Assembly (NCBI GenBank): GCA_021018815.1
Contig: JAITYX010000003.1
Location: 10,630,501 to 10,694,500, forward strand
Reading direction: 5' to 3'
DNA: 64,000 nucleotides
DNA from: Talinum fruticosum
Lineage: Eukaryota; Streptophyta; Magnoliopsida; Caryophyllales; Talinaceae
Made by a program: the position numbers and the translations under genes. Each line of letters opens with the position of its first letter. The stretch's first letter is position 1. This document shows, in pieces, positions 36,934 through 47,617 of this stretch. A model generated the notes under the pieces. It searched no databases, was not told the DNA's origin, and worked only from the letters and a program-made list of their open reading frames with translations.

Positions 36934-39393
36934 CACTACTAGAAACACTCGGATTTTCTGATCGCCAAAATCGGTCACAAAATGCAAATTTTGGTCACAA
37001 ATGGGGTTTGTGACTCGATTTCGCGGTCTGAAAACCCCTCATCGGAAATGGAATTTGTGACCGATTCGAGTCACAAATTGTGACCGATTCAGTCACAAAT
37101 TGTGACCGAAATTTTCGGTCACAAATTGTGACCACCTTTGTGACCGCTCTATATTTCACACCGATTTTGTGACCGTTATTTCGATGCAAAACTATGACTG
37201 CTTTGTGACCGATTTTGTGACCGAAAACATTTGTGATCGATTTTGTGACCGTTATTCTTTAGAAATTTTGTGACCTATTTTGTGACCGTTATATAATTGT
37301 TACCGCTTTTGTGACTAACTTAGTTTTGAAGGTGTGGTACTTTGTGACCACTTTTGTGACTAACTTATTTTTAAAATTATGTTTATTTGTGACCGCTTTT
37401 GTAACGGTATTTCGTTTTATTCTTAAACACTTTTGTGACTGATTTTGTGATCGATTCTCGTTTTAAATGTAACTTTTTGTGACCGATTTTGAGAAAATTG
37501 AACACATAATGTAATTGGTTTTGTGACCGCTTTTTGCCATAAAACCATTTCATACAATCATGTGGCAAATCCTCGTATTACAAAATTATCTATACTAAAT
37601 GTTTATACATAATCCTGTAGCGAGGTTCAATTATATTTAATGACAAATTCTCACAAGGGAGGACAATATCCATGACAAAAAGAGGCATCAAATCCACACC
37701 AAGCATTGTCAAATTGTCATTCTCCGATTTCCTCTCTGCAAATTCCTCCGGAATGTTTTTACGTATAATGTTGTTCAAGGTCACACTGAAAAAGAGAATC
37801 ATTATACGATTTAAAGACCTAGCACACAAGCTCAATACCTATATGTCAAAACAATTATCAAAAGAATACAGACAAATCGGAGAAATGCCAAGGTCAGTAT
37901 TATGTATCCTGCTTGAGCTTTTCTCTAACACATCGGGCCTCACCACGTTGATGTTTTATATGGATAGTTATCAATATGATCATACTTTTGGAAAGAAACA
38001 CAACCAAATAGGTGAAAAAAGATTCATAGTTCTTATCCATTCTAGCCACTAATTCGTTGTTATGCAAGCTAGCCTTTTAGTCAAGCAATAATTCAGCTAC
38101 AAACCCGATATTGCCTTATGAGTGATAAATAGCACTATCCCACAAAGAGGACATTTATTACCTGCATTTTTTCAGTATGTATAAGGCACCAAATGATAGG
38201 AATTAGACTTATGTGAGTGACGAACGAGAAGCCCCAAAAAAATCAATAATAAAAAAATCAATAATACAAACTCACTTCAATCCATTGATTGAAATAGGCA
38301 TGAGAAGTGTCAAACGAAGGCAACCATACATTCTATCCAAATATCATGTGATGTATCAATTATATAACAATGCCAACTGAAAATGGAACATAGAATATCA
38401 AGGGGTAAGTATTCTCCACCATGGACTATTCAACAAAACGCCAAACATGACTTATCTTAATGAGGTTTTCAATTATCACCATTTACAAGAGACTACGTTT
38501 TCAATTATCAAATTTCCTTTCAGATTATAACATACTAGCTGCTCACCTTCAACACTCGGTGTGATAAATACTAAGGCCTACCCAAGTATATGTAGCCATT
38601 TGCGGGTATCAAGTCGTAGACATTTGGGAACACTGGAGCATAGCCATTTGCGGGTAGCTCGAATCACGAATTCCAAAATTCAGAACGGAGAAGGAGAGGG
38701 ACCATGTAGACCTCCGAAATTAACCTCCAAAGTTCGGATCGAAGAGGAAGATGGAGGGGGAAACCTTTAAAATTCAGATCAAGAGCAAGGGCGGGGGAAC
38801 TTACCGGCGAAAACCCCATCATTAGTGTTGTCACCGGCCGCCTAGAGTAAGTTTAGAGAGAGAGAGAGCCATGGTGGCGATGCTCGTCGCTTAGAGATAG
38901 TTGAGAAACCCGGAAACCTAAAAATGCGATTCAGATCGAGATGGAAGAGGGAGGCAGGGAGGGAGAGGGAAGAGAGAGACTTACAACTGGAATTGTCGGC
39001 CGCCGCCGAAGTCACCTGGTCGCCGCTGATGCACTAAAGGTGAGAGCACGAGAGAGAGAGAAGAGAGAGACAGCGAGAGAGATGTTAATGTGACTGAAAC
39101 AAGCACGCGTGAGTTATAATAGGGCAAGGCATTCAATAAGGGAACCAATTTTGTGACCGCTCATAAATTATTTTTCGGTAACGAAATTAGTCGGAAAATT
39201 TTAAAATTTTAATTTTGTGACTGTTTTTAAAATGGTCACAAAATTCGTCACAAAATGTGACTGAATTTCTCATTGCTAATAATTTGGTCACAAGTTCGAC
39301 CATTTTTAAATGGTCACAAAAGTAGTCACAAATTGTGACTGTTTTTATTCGGTCACAAAATTACGGTTACAAAATCCAATATTTCTAGTAGTG
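36934..39393 (-). mobile_element. CACTA-3, non-autonomous, carrying a host gene fragment
   Basis: The ends are CACTACTAGAAA and TTTCTAGTAGTG. The flanking triplets are AAG and CAG, which differ at one base. Subterminal repeats are a different motif from CACTA-1 and -2: many copies of TTTGTGACCG and its inverse at 36975-37540 and 39145-39385. No TNP2 or TNPA gene is present. Instead the interior has a LON-domain exon on the minus strand and, at 38690-39090, GA-rich sequence with GC-rich segments that on the minus strand end in splice donors (CCGGTAAGT, TTGTAAGTC). It is a gene-capturing CACTA. Confidence 0.88.
37609..37785 (-). pseudogene. Captured exon of a LON N-terminal domain/RING-type gene
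   Basis: The 177-base exon encodes NIIRKNIPEEFAERKSE and then LMPLFVMDIVLPCENLSLNI with IEPRYRIM. This is the linker and beginning of the LON substrate-binding domain found in plant LON peptidase N-terminal domain/RING finger proteins, probable ubiquitin ligases. It is bounded by a consensus acceptor (CTCTTTTTCAG, ending 37786) and a GT donor (37607-37608) on the minus strand, so it was captured as genomic DNA with intron flanks, not from mRNA. No stop interrupts the exon, but no further LON exon was found nearby, so no complete domain can be made. Confidence 0.85.
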
Positions 39394-39539
39394 CAGGAGG
39401 GGAATCGGGGAGATATAATATAATCCGCTAATTTATTTATAAAAGCGCGTAAGACTAAGAACTCGTACTAAATAAAATAATTTACGCATCAATTACTTAA
39501 TTTAATTAACCTATTTAAAATTATGGGTCTCACAATATG

Positions 39540-41446
39540 AAATAAGCCCTACGCAAATTACTTCGCTTAACAACAATAACAATCAAATTATTCTTTACGT
39601 AATATGAAGCAAATTGAATTTCCTGTTCTTACATATATAGAGATAATTGCTAAAGAACTAGATGTTACAACAACTTTAATAGACACAGGATCCGAAATCA
39701 TCTTCTTTTCGAAGCTATCTTACCTAAATGGAAAAGATCCCTCCAAATAAAAAAATTCAAATTAAAGGAATACATTCAACAATAACCTATCTAGAATATG
39801 TTCAAACTAATGTCTCTATAATACTAGGAAATAAGATTCTTATTATAACTTTAGTATTTCAATATAATTCAGGATATGATATATTACTTGGTAACCACTT
39901 TCTTAAGCAATTTTCTAAATTTACACAAACTCCTTACACTCGTATATCTTATAACCAAATGTGGTCATGTTTTGAAAATACCAACAATAAAATATCCTTA
40001 CAGAGTACGCGCAAAGTGTGGTGGACAAGGATATAACAAACTCACACTCAAGTCCTAAACTCAAGCAAAGAATTTCAAAATAAACATTATAAGTAAAGAA
40101 TAACTTTTGAATAAGTTAAAAAATCTATTCAGAAAATCCACTATAATTTTGGAAACCTAAACATCCTAGAGCAATGAATTGAGCTTACCCAAGAAATTTA
40201 TATTAAAGAGAAACCAATACTTTACTCTTACGCAGATATAAAAGAATTCTCACAACAAATAAAGGAATTATTCGAGAAAGGACTAATTAGACCCTCAAAA
40301 GAGCTTACTCATCTCCTTCTTTTATGGTTATGAATGAAGTAGAGAAAAGACGAGGAAAAGCAAGAATGGTAATTAACTATAAAATACTTAATTAGTACCC
40401 TAAATTGATAATTACTTTCTACCTAATAAAGAAGTTCTTATTAATCTTGTTAAAAATAAGAAACACTACTCTAAATTTGATTGTAAATTTGGATTTCGAC
40501 AAATAAAAATGGAAGAAAATAACATCAAATATACTGAATTTAGTACACCTTAGGGATTCCATCAATGGATAACAATGCCATTTGGATTAAAAAATGCACC
40601 AAGAATTTTTCAAAGAAGAATGGATGACTCGTTTAAACATCTTAATAACTTTCTAATCGCTTAAGTTGATGATAGTTTAATAAGCTCTAATACCATTGAA
40701 AAACACAGAAAACATTTAAAATTTTTCATTGAAACTGCAATTAAAGAAGGAATATAGCTTAGTGAGAAAAAGGCCATAATAGAACAAGAAGAAACTGAAT
40801 TTTTAGGATTTAAATTAGGAAAAAACGAAATTTCCCTCCAACCTCATATTTTAAGGAAAACAAAAGAATATCCCGATGAGCTAAGAACTAAACGACATAT
40901 TCAAGGATTTTTAGGATTACTTAATTATGCCAGCACCTATATTGAGCATTTAGCTAAGAAAAATAATACTACTTGGTTGGACTAATCATCATACACAAAT
41001 AGTTAAAAGTCTTAAAAATGAATGTGAAAATTTGTCAAATTTAAGACTTCCATAACCAGGAGATAACCTTATACTATAAAAAATGACACATCCGAATATA
41101 CATGGGCAGCGAGTCCTTATAACCGATTTAAACAAAATATGTGGATATCATAGAGAAACATTTTCACAACAAGAAGAAAATTACAATGGAAAAGGAATTG
41201 TTAGCTATTATTAGAGGAATAAAAAAATGGAGATTATTTCTTTTACCAAAACCATTTAAAGTATTAACTGATAATAAAGTTGCAACAACTTTTGTTAAAC
41301 AAACATTAGATAATGGACCTCACATGAGAAAATGTCACAGATGGCATAACTTTTTATCTCAATTTAATATTGTTTATGAGCATGTTGTAGGAAATAATAA
41401 TTTTTATCGGATTAATAACAAGAGAAACATAATATCTCAAGGATAA
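39540..41446 (+). pseudogene. Endogenous pararetrovirus: protease, reverse transcriptase, RNase H
   Basis: Viral sequence resumes after the ATATG duplication. The aspartic protease site LIDTGSEI lies near 39680, followed by YDILLGNHFL near 39880. The reverse transcriptase region (about 40250-40950) has SKFDCKFGFRQIKM, MPFGLKNAPRIFQ, and an active-site VDDS near 40665 directly preceded by a stop. RNase H follows (open segment 41141-41446) with MEKELLAIIRGIKKW and LTDNKVATTF. The order matches a caulimovirid polyprotein. Many in-frame stops and frameshifts, including in the RT active site, make it non-functional. The stop at 41444-41446 overlaps the start of the next ORF. Genus is uncertain; the layout is compatible with petuvirus- or florendovirus-like relics. 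Confidence 0.87.
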
Positions 41447-41607
41447 TGGACCAGCAAAAGCAACAAATTGAAGCATTACGAGACGCAACTCTAGATTTTA
41501 ATGAATATCTTGAAACCGTAACAAAAGGACTTGAGCAAATATGGACCAGAGTACAAGAAACTATTAATGCAATGAAACTAGTTGGGATTGGTAGGACCTC
41601 ACTTTAG
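41446..41607 (+). pseudogene. Start of viral ORF2, truncated
   Basis: ATG at 41446 overlaps the upstream TAA by one base (TAATG). It opens a 53-codon frame beginning MDQQKQQIEALRDATLDFNE, predicted helical and acidic. The frame is cut at about 41597 where gypsy sequence begins and ends at a chance TAG. A stop/start overlap fits translation by re-initiation after ORF1. A second ORF downstream of the polyprotein is described for florendovirus-like elements; the assignment is inferred. Confidence 0.6.
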
Positions 41608-43486
41608 GGTATGTGAAACACACCCTCATGTGTTTGAAAAAGTACTATGGTTCGCTCAAAACTCTCCCAAAACCCGCACACTACTATAAGCTTGCCAAAT
41701 ATCTCAATTCTCCACCACTAGGGACAAACCATGCAAGTTTTCCAATCAAGAGGACTTTAAAGAGGGTTGTAATGAGGCTTGAGCTAAGGGAAATGAGGGA
41801 AAAACATTTAGGAATATGGAGCTTAATAGCCAGAGCTAGGGAGTACAACACTTTCCAATATAACAACATCACACCTCCAAATATCTAAAACATAATACCA
41901 CATCACACCAAGCTTTCAAGTAACAAAGGAGTGGAGATTTCTCAATTCAAAGCGCCATTCATACTTACAACACTTTATTCCTTTTCTAACTCTTCTTTTT
42001 CGATTTTCTTCTTTCTCTTTTTTTCTTTTCTTTTTTGAAACTTAACAAGCAAACTAAGCAAGGCAAGCATGAATGGTTAAAACTAAAATCCATCTCTACT
42101 CACAACTCCTTCAATTAACCAATAAACCAATCACCAAGCAACAAGGTAACGACCAACAAGTTCCCAATCAATAGAAATGCTCCACTAGACCAAGGCTTAA
42201 GGATGGGAAAGAATGAAAAAGGCCAAAGGTATATTGAGCAAGGTTGGTGCAGGGAAGGGGAAGGCTTGAAGGGTTTGAAACAAAGGATACGTAACATTCA
42301 GGTGGCTATTTGGCTCATGTAGTTTATCAAAATGAATTCCTCTATCCTCTTAGTAAACATGGGTGTGTCAAATGTGATTTTGAAGAGAAAGATGACAAGT
42401 TCTAGAGTTACAAGTATGGGAAAGTAACACTCATGAGAAATGAGACTACAAAAAATGGTAGTCGTTAAGGCACAAAAGAGTCTCACAGAGTTATCCCTAC
42501 CACAGTCACAACAATTAGTTCATTTGATGTGCCAAACACAAGAATTTCACAATTATGCACAAGGATCGTTCAAGACTAGATGCATCACAAACAAGACAAT
42601 CAATCTCAATCAATTTAGCAATCAAGTCTCTTTAATTATTCAATTCAAACCTAAGATCCCAAAGTACACACTTTCCATGATAATTTAACCACACACCCTT
42701 CCAAATGTTCATCACAGGAGGGTTTTCACAACTAAAACAATTTTTTTAAGGCTACCACCACAAGCAAAAATAAAAGTAGAAAAGAAGAATAATTACCTCA
42801 ACTGCGTAAAAATTGATCCCTTTCTCCTCTAATGCCCGCTAGCTAGAAGAATAAAAACATGAAAAATCTAACTAATATAGTGCCTAAATGCAAACCTAAA
42901 TGAAGATGATGATCAGTATGTACAACCCTAAACTAATATGTACCCAAGTCACCCATCAAAACATTATAACCATTATCCAAGCCACCCCCACCCCCAATGC
43001 TTAGGACTTTCATTATCCTCAATGAAATGCAAAAATCGAAAGGACTAAAGGAGAGAAGGGGAAACTTACAATAGGGTCACTCGGACCCTGGGTTGAGTTC
43101 TAGCACTCTTTGATGGAACCATGGCCAAGTAAAATTGGGGAAAAATGGTGAAATCGGGCTTCCCAAAGTCTTCAACAACTTCGAAGGCAAGCTTTCTCTC
43201 ACCTTAAGCTCCAAAAATGCAACAATGGAGGATGAACTTGAGGAGAGAGAAAATCTGATAATTGGTGGGTAAGATGGGTGAAATGGGGATGGTTAGTGAT
43301 GAAATCGAGTGGGAGATGATGATTGAAGGTAGAATTGATGTAATGGAAAAGAATAGGAGCGAGTTTGATGGGAAGCACGGTGTGGAGAAAGGTGGCACAC
43401 AAAGGTGCTTAGGGTTTGTGGGAAGAAGAAATTGAAATAATGGAAGGAGGGGAGAGAAGCGCGAATTTGAATGCAGGCGGACGCGT
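41598..43486 (-). other. Gypsy 3' non-coding region
   Basis: No gene recognised. Sequence is AT-rich with a pyrimidine run near 41980-42040 on the plus strand (a purine run on the element strand, possibly a polypurine tract). I could not find a copy of the LTR here. Confidence 0.5.
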
Positions 43487-43830
43487 CGCATAACCAGTGC
43501 TTGGAATCGTGCTTAACTCGTGCCAGCCCATGGCAATTCTAAAAAATTCGTCCGTGCGGGCTACATAACCAGATCTGGAACCGTGCTGAACCTGTGCTAG
43601 CCCACGACATTTTTGAAAAATTCGACTGTACTGCATCGCATGACCAATGCTGCAACCATGCTAAACTTGTGCCAGCCCACGACATTTTGAATAAATTCAG
43701 TCATGCAGACCGCATGACCAGTGTTGCAACCGTGCTGCAACCTGTGCCAGCCCACGACATTTTGAATAAATTCAGTCTGTACAAACCGTATGACCAGTGC
43801 TTCGCAACCGTGCTGAACTTGTGCCGCGGG
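43487..43830. repeat. About 75-bp tandem repeats, 4.6 copies
   Basis: Units beginning near CGCATGACCAGTG, continuing GCAACCGTGCTGAAC and GTGCCAGCCCACGACATTTT, repeat at 43487, 43561, 43637, 43711 and 43786 (last partial). Similar GCACGGGC-type phrases occur in the element's LTR near 50540-50590. Tandem repeats between the genes and the 3' LTR are common in this gypsy lineage. Confidence 0.9.
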
Positions 43831-44169
43831 TTTGTGCCCATTTTAACCAACTTTGAGCTCCGCGGACCTCTTCAACCTACAACACTCAGCCAATTGATCA
43901 TCGAATCACTTCAAATTAATCTAATAAACTCTCTCAAACACACTTTCATCAACCCTACTTGATTCCCTAAACATCAAACAGTTTATTGCACTATTTTTTT
44001 TACTCATAGTTTCTCACTCTCACCTCTCAATAAGACATCACACAAACTTTCATCATCTCTCTTATTGTTTTTCAAAAAATAAACAACCTAAGCTAGAAAA
44101 CTAGAAAACTTGGGTTGCCTCCCAAGAAGCACTTGTTTAAGGTCCAAAGCTTGACCAAAAACTCTTTAG

Positions 44170-44738
44170 CTATCGGAAATGGGGAGGAAAATGCTTGAAA
44201 CCGCCACCAGAATAGGCTCTCCTTGGATGTAGTGCTTGAGTCTTGAGCCTTATTGTTGCCTCCTTAGATTGGCTCTTGGAGCCATCACCAATTAAGTATT
44301 TCTCTAAAGGGTCCCTCACAAAACCATGTGGTAGCCACCCATCATGAATAATCTGCTCCAACACATCCACCCTACAACATGTGTCTTTGAGAGTGGGGGT
44401 GGACATAGACTTGGTGAGATTATACTTCACCTTCTCTTCCCCATCATGTAATGATAGCTTTTCATTCTTCACATCTATCAAGGCTCCAGCGGTGGCAAGG
44501 AAAGGCCTTCCCAAAATGATAGGAATTTGTGCATCCTCAGCCATTTCCATTACCACAAAATCACATGGGATAAAGAATTTCCCGACTTGGAGTGGCACAT
44601 CTTCTAGAATTCCAATTGGGAACTTGACAGATCGATCCCCAACCGAAAAGAGATGGTGGTTGGCTTCAACTCTCCCATTTGAAGCCGCTTGCAAATAGAA
44701 TAGGGCATAAGACTAACACTTGCGCCAAGATCACATAA
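44170..44738 (-). pseudogene. Gypsy protease, second part
   Basis: Minus-strand frame with SVKFPIGILEDVPLQVG and IPIILGRPFLATAGALID, the retropepsin core and flap-side strand (ILGRPFL) of Athila/Tat proteases. The active-site motif (ALCDLGAS) straddles the insertion of the solo LTR at 44738/47613, so the two pieces together form the site. A termination codon follows SSGGGFKHF-like sequence near 44170, and the phrase TTGGGAGGCAACCCAAG follows on the minus strand, as seen downstream of gag in related elements. Confidence 0.85.
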
Positions 44739-47612
44739 TGTAACAACCCGACCCTAAATCACATTATTTATTTTAAATCACATTATTTATTTTATTAATT
44801 ACACTATTTATATAATTGAGCGCGTGCACTTCAATTCGATATCTTATATTTAAACTATTTTTATCCGTATGTTATGCAGCTAAGGCGATGAAGTGGCCCT
44901 AATAAAAATCTCATAATAAGATTTTAATTTGTGAACATCGTTATTAAAAACAAAATTAAAAGTAACAATAAAAGAAATCAAAGTAAGTAAATAAATAAAT
45001 AAATCAAAATAATAAAATAACCAAATCAGATTTTTCTAAAGAAAAATCCAGAGAAGGAATTCTCCGGAATGTTGAGGCTGCTTAAAAACACATTCCAGGC
45101 TCATCCTCTCTCTCCCGTGCCCCTTCGTTCTTCCCTTTTCCCCGCTTTCTCTGTTTCCCTCCTTCATCCCCTCTCGCCTCTCGCTCTGCTGTTGCCGGCT
45201 CACAGCCCGGCCGCCGGACGCCACTAACGCCGGCCGAAGCCGGTGCTAGGCGCTGTCCGGCAGGCGCCGGCTCGCCCTCTCGCGCGGTGGCTCTCTCTCT
45301 CGCTCCCCGCGTTGCTCCGCCTCTCCCCTGTCGTTGCTCGCCTCTCCAAGCCCCGGTCACGCCGATTCCGGCGACCGGGTACCGCTAACGCCAGACGAAA
45401 GCCGGCGCTAGCCCCAGCCAAAGGCCACCGACCTCCCTCCTTCCCTAGCTCATGCGGTCGCTCTCTCCCTCTCCCTTGTGTGCCGCCCTTGCCTCCATCT
45501 CGCGGCCCTGTTTGCGGCCACCAAGCGCCACCAACGCCGGCCGAAGCCGACGCCGGCGTCCTCCGGGGACGCTCGGTGTCTCTCGCCATCACTCCCTCTC
45601 TCTCGCGCACGGAGGCAGGTGCCCCGCCTCACCTCCGCTGCGACCCGTTCTCGCTGCCCAACCGTCAACCACGGCTCGGTCATCGGAGCTCGATGCCGGT
45701 GCTGCCCCGCAATCGCCGGAGCTATCGTGCACCACCAACATCCTCTCCTTCCTCTCCTTGACTCCTCCGTGAATTCGAAGGTAAAACCTCAAACCCTAAA
45801 TTATTACGGTTTGTCATTTACTCGGTTGTTGTAGTTGTGAAATTGAATTATCGGATTTATAGACATGTTTGTGTAGTGAACTTAAAGACTAATTTGGGGA
45901 AAATTCGAATTGGCGTGGAGGATTTAGGTTTGGTGTTGTGGTGAATTGATTGTACGAATGTGAATAAATGTGATTCCTTTTGGGAAATTATGAATTAACG
46001 AATGAGATTGAGGAGGTTTTATTAGCGAATGGAACAATTTGGTGGAACTATTACATTTTGGAAATGATTATATTGAGCAAATGGAGAATGTGTGCGTAGA
46101 AGTTGAAATTCGATAATGTACAAGTGTATAGGCATGGAAAATAATTGAGCATTAGGTTTGCCTAATCACGATTGTGAATGTGAATGTTATTGTGAGAATA
46201 AGGCTCATGACCTTAAGTTGGTATATGAATGAAATTTTGAGCAATTTGGGTAATTATAAGGCCTACCTATGGAAAGGCATCGGTAGATTGAATAAGCGCT
46301 TAGCTATGGGTTTAAATTCGATAAGTAAGGAATAAATTAGGAATAAGTGATTGTTTATATTTATATATATATATATATACCATTTTCAATCCAAAGCCGC
46401 TAACAAAATTAATTACACCAAAATCATCGAGTATCTAATTAGCCTAATCAACTTCTCTAATTAATATAAATTGTATTCGATAATTGAAACGGAATCAACG
46501 CAGATGAAGCCGACTAATACCAATACTAGTTTAATCAATTTTCACATGAATATAAGAAATGAAATAAATTGTTAAAGCTTATACAAACTCAAACATTAAA
46601 ACTCAAGAAAACATTATTAACCCTAGAAATCCATTTTAAACGTAACCGAGGCCACTTCCGTTGCCGAATAGCTAGTGACTCAAATTTTTGCAAAAAGGGG
46701 AGAAACAAATATTCTCGCTTAGGTACGTTCATTGCTCGTACCTTTCGAAAACTCACATGTTTCATCGGATCTCAACATTTCTCATATATATAACTAATAA
46801 TGAATCATTTGCAAATCAAGTTTTGCCACCTAATCAAGTGGTCCCCGCCCAATTATCAATTATCGGGGCTTATGCCCATCAATTATTAGGGCTTACGCCC
46901 AACCCGCGGCTTCAACTCGGGTTCTCGGTCGGCCGGGAGGTGTGCACCTTACTAAGATCATATCAATTATCAAGGGGTTCCACTTTCGGATAATAACCGG
47001 CAAGCAAGTTTTACTTATATTCTCTCCCCCGATTTCAAACTAAAATGAATTGAAATGCGCGCGCTCAATCAAAATATTCTTCAAGTTATTTTACAGTGCG
47101 AGAATGTTCGTACTGAGTTTTGACTCACTCTTCCAAATATTTTACTGTTGTTGTTTTAAGAAGAAGCATTGGTGAACAATCAACCATTTCCTAAGTCCGA
47201 TGAAGGCAAACCCTAGCTAGCCACGTGGCATTAGTAGATCCGAAGGTACATAGACGCTCACAGTGATTTTACCCTCAACCAGGGTTTAGGTATGACCTTG
47301 GGAATTATTATACATTGTACATTACCTTGTGGATTAGACAAAAGTCTAGGTTGTATAAATATTATATTGCTAAACCCGTAAACTCGTATTTTGGGATGTC
47401 CTAACTACTTGGGTAATAAGTAATTACTCCTAACAGGATCATTGGAAATATAACAATGGATGCACCAAATTGTATTTCATTTTATTTAAATTATTTAGCC
47501 TTGTCCTATTGTTAGGACGGCGGTAACGTCTTCAATGGGTACCTTCCGCTGCGACCTTACGTATTAGTCCCTAATGAAGGGATTATTAAGTAATGGTGAT
47601 TGGGGCGTTACA
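44739..47612 (+). mobile_element. Gypsy-type solo LTR (same type as 24408-33409)
   Basis: It begins TGTAACAACCCG and ends GGGGCGTTACA with the exact duplication CATAA (44734-44738 and 47613-47617), 2874 bp. It is inserted in the protease active-site region of the Athila/Tat-like element. The block 45080-45775 is GC-rich with GCCGGC repeats, and a good splice donor (TTCGAAGGTAAAAC) follows near 45778, suggesting a 5' leader and intron of the former retroelement transcript. No genuine gene is inside. Confidence 0.92.
45080..45775. repeat. GC-rich leader block of solo LTR
   Basis: Direct repeats around AACGCCGGCCGAAGCCG (about 45226, 45387, 45530) in a CT-rich, GC-rich region. Frames of up to 172 codons on both strands are compositional and have no recognised domain. 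Confidence 0.65.
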
Positions 47613-47617
47613 CATAA

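Larger units (their letters stand above)
34006..39534 (-). mobile_element. Solo LTR (TGTGAGACC family) with nested CACTA-3
   Basis: On the plus strand the segment starts TGCAACACCCC and ends GGGTCTCACA, flanked by the exact duplication ATATG (34001-34005 and 39535-39539). It is the inverted relative of the LTR beginning at 57969: for example 36125-36215 matches inverted 58905-58990. Without CACTA-3 it is about 3.07 kb. A pyrimidine-rich, GC-richer block at 36240-36720 yields spurious frames on both strands. A 37-base phrase (TTCTTTCTTTTTCCACTTAA onward) is repeated at about 36651 and 36805. Confidence 0.9.

Noticed and set aside
45224..45834. Long open frames on both strands of a GC-rich region
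   Set aside because: Ala/Arg/Pro-rich, explained by GC content within a solo LTR with clear ends and duplication.
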